Source: Clostridia bacterium
GTDB lineage: Bacteria > Bacillota_A > Clostridia > Christensenellales > Aristaeellaceae
Direction: 5' to 3'
Length of the DNA stretch: 15,970 nucleotides
Assembly (NCBI GenBank): GCA_025997215.1
Contig: BNUH01000061.1
Span: 1-15,970, forward strand
Of the stretch, positions 15,051 through 15,970 are shown piece by piece. The first letter of the stretch is position 1. Each line of letters starts with the position of its first letter. The notes beneath the pieces are model-generated. The model saw nothing but the letters and a program-made list of their open reading frames with translations. It did not search any database and had not been told where the DNA came from. The position numbers and the translations under genes are program-made.

Positions 15051-15905
15051 TTGCTGATCGTCACTCATAGCGCGGGCATGGGCAACCAGATGTTCCAATA
15101 CGCGCTGGCGGTTTACTTGAGGCAGCGCAACCGCCGCGTATACCTGGACGTCAGCCTTTATGAGCCGCCATTCGCGCGGATTCATAACGGCTACGATCTG
15201 TATCGCGCGTTTCGGATTACAGATCCGCTGCTGGATCGCGAGACGATCCGGCAACTGCTCGACGGCAGGAACGCCCGCACAATCCAGCAATTGAATTACG
15301 AACCGTTTGAACAGATCCAGCCCATGCTGGACTTCGACTATGATTCGACCAACCCCGCCGACGACTGGGCGATCGGCTTCTATGGATTCTGGCAGTATAA
15401 ACAGCTGCTTGAACCTATCGAGCAACTGTTGCGGCGGGCGTTCACATTCGACATAAACGCCGCTAACTCGCGCACTCGAGCGCTCCTGCCGCGTTTGTCC
15501 GACACCGAATCGGTGTGTTTGCACATCCGTCGGGGGGATTACATAGGCAGCGGGTTGGAAAGCGTCGCAACGCCGGAGTATTACGCGAGAGCTTTCCAGG
15601 TTATCCATGAGCGCGTGCGAAATCCTGCGTGGTTTATATTCACCGATGAACCGGATTGGGTGCGCGGGCACTTGCGGCTGCCCGCTGGCACCATCGTCGT
15701 CGACTGGAATCGCGGCGAGGATAGCTGGCAGGATATGCTGCTCATGAGCCGCTGCCGGCATCACGTTATACCGAACAGCACCTTCAGCTGGTGGGGCGCG
15801 TGGCTGGCGGCGCGGCCAGGGCAGGTGGTTGTGCAGCCTGAAACATTCATCCCCGGCGTGGATAATGGGGCGAATTATCGCTGGGCCGGGTGGGTGGCGG
15901 TGTGA
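15051..15905 (+). CDS. Alpha-1,2-fucosyltransferase, GT11 family
   Basis: I set the start at TTG 15051 (284 residues) because AGGAGG (15038-15043) is seven bases ahead of it, whereas the ATG at 15045 is one base from that site. The product then begins MLIVTHSAGMGNQMFQYALA, typical of the family. The donor-site motif HIRRGDY is at residues 158-164, and STFSWWGAWLA begins near 243; FYGFWQYKQL (about 113-122) is the usual middle motif. The enzyme moves L-fucose from GDP-fucose to a beta-galactose in alpha-1,2 linkage, in the cytoplasm, for surface glycans or glycoproteins. Length agrees with complete bacterial members. The ribosome site overlaps the TAG of the SH3b gene (15037-15039), so the two are coupled. 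No GDP-fucose synthesis genes lie in the window, and the acceptor is unknown. Confidence 0.92.
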   Translation: MLIVTHSAGMGNQMFQYALAVYLRQRNRRVYLDVSLYEPPFARIHNGYDLYRAFRITDPLLDRETIRQLLDGRNARTIQQLNYEPFEQIQPMLDFDYDSTNPADDWAIGFYGFWQYKQLLEPIEQLLRRAFTFDINAANSRTRALLPRLSDTESVCLHIRRGDYIGSGLESVATPEYYARAFQVIHERVRNPAWFIFTDEPDWVRGHLRLPAGTIVVDWNRGEDSWQDMLLMSRCRHHVIPNSTFSWWGAWLAARPGQVVVQPETFIPGVDNGANYRWAGWVAV

Positions 15906-15934
15906 GACGGGCGCGACACCTTTAACTTAATAGC

Positions 15935-15963
15935 ATTTTAGCATAACAACACCGAGTTGTCAA
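15935..15963 (-). promoter_or_regulatory. Strong sigma-A promoter facing the end of the fucosyltransferase gene
   Basis: On the minus strand a perfect TTGACA (15958-15963) is followed after exactly 17 bases by TAAAAT (15935-15940), with TGC directly before it as an extended -10. Transcription would start near 15928 and run leftward, antisense to the fucosyltransferase gene. No gene on the minus strand follows. The match is nearly consensus; what it transcribes is unclear. Confidence 0.6.
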
Positions 15964-15970
15964 GTGGCAA

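Noticed and set aside
15036..15764. Minus-strand frame of 242 codons opposite the fucosyltransferase
   Set aside because: The sense frame shows all GT11 motifs; the antisense frame has no recognisable features or ribosome site, although a promoter at 15935-15963 points toward it.

Overview
The window comes from a GC-rich low-complexity-bearing genome that looks like a spore-forming, Gram-positive Clostridia-type bacterium (Bacillota). The pointers are strong AGGAGG-type ribosome binding sites, classical TTGACA/TATAAT promoters, SH3b-repeat secreted proteins and very Cys-rich proteins with no export signal, as in spore coats. A dispersed hairpin repeat of a kind I associate from memory with gut Firmicutes is also present. 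Taxonomy is an inference: there is no rRNA or marker gene here.

Layout. (1) 1-1010, minus: the N-terminal third or less of glutamate synthase large subunit, with a clear sigma-A promoter at 1048-1076. (2) 1077-1820: a gene-free stretch holding two 137-bp inverted copies of a repeat built from chained hairpins, then a terminator. (3) 1821-2621, minus: a Cys-rich protein of unknown function. (4) 2793-4537, minus: a two-gene operon, homocysteine S-methyltransferase (with a half-length folate-like tail) and a small membrane-anchored protein. (5) 4538-4992: a structured divergent intergenic region. (6) 4993-10157, plus: two translationally coupled genes for large Cys/Pro/Gly repeat proteins, together about 44 copies of a C-x11-C unit, ending in a hairpin terminator. 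(7) 10224-10946, minus: a ThuA-like protein. (8) 11054-13060, plus: a secreted beta-helix protein resembling GH141. (9) 13195-15905, plus: a multi-SH3b surface protein coupled to an alpha-1,2-fucosyltransferase (GT11), with a strong promoter in front. (10) 15935-15963: a near-consensus promoter on the minus strand, facing the end of the fucosyltransferase gene.

The most unusual object is the pair at 4993-10157. Both proteins lack signal peptides and sortase signals, and both consist of a short unit with consensus C-P-x-G-x-[HRY]-[FY]-x-P-G-x-G-C-V. The second gene repeats it with an exact 18-residue period. I infer a self-assembling, disulfide-crosslinked coat made inside the cell (probably the mother cell in sporulation), but nothing in the sequence proves it. 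The Cys-rich protein at 1821-2621 may belong to the same coat.

The right-hand genes look like a surface-glycan or cell-wall theme: a GH141-like enzyme (a family that includes fucosidases), an SH3b wall-binding protein with Thr/Pro-rich linkers, and a fucosyltransferase.
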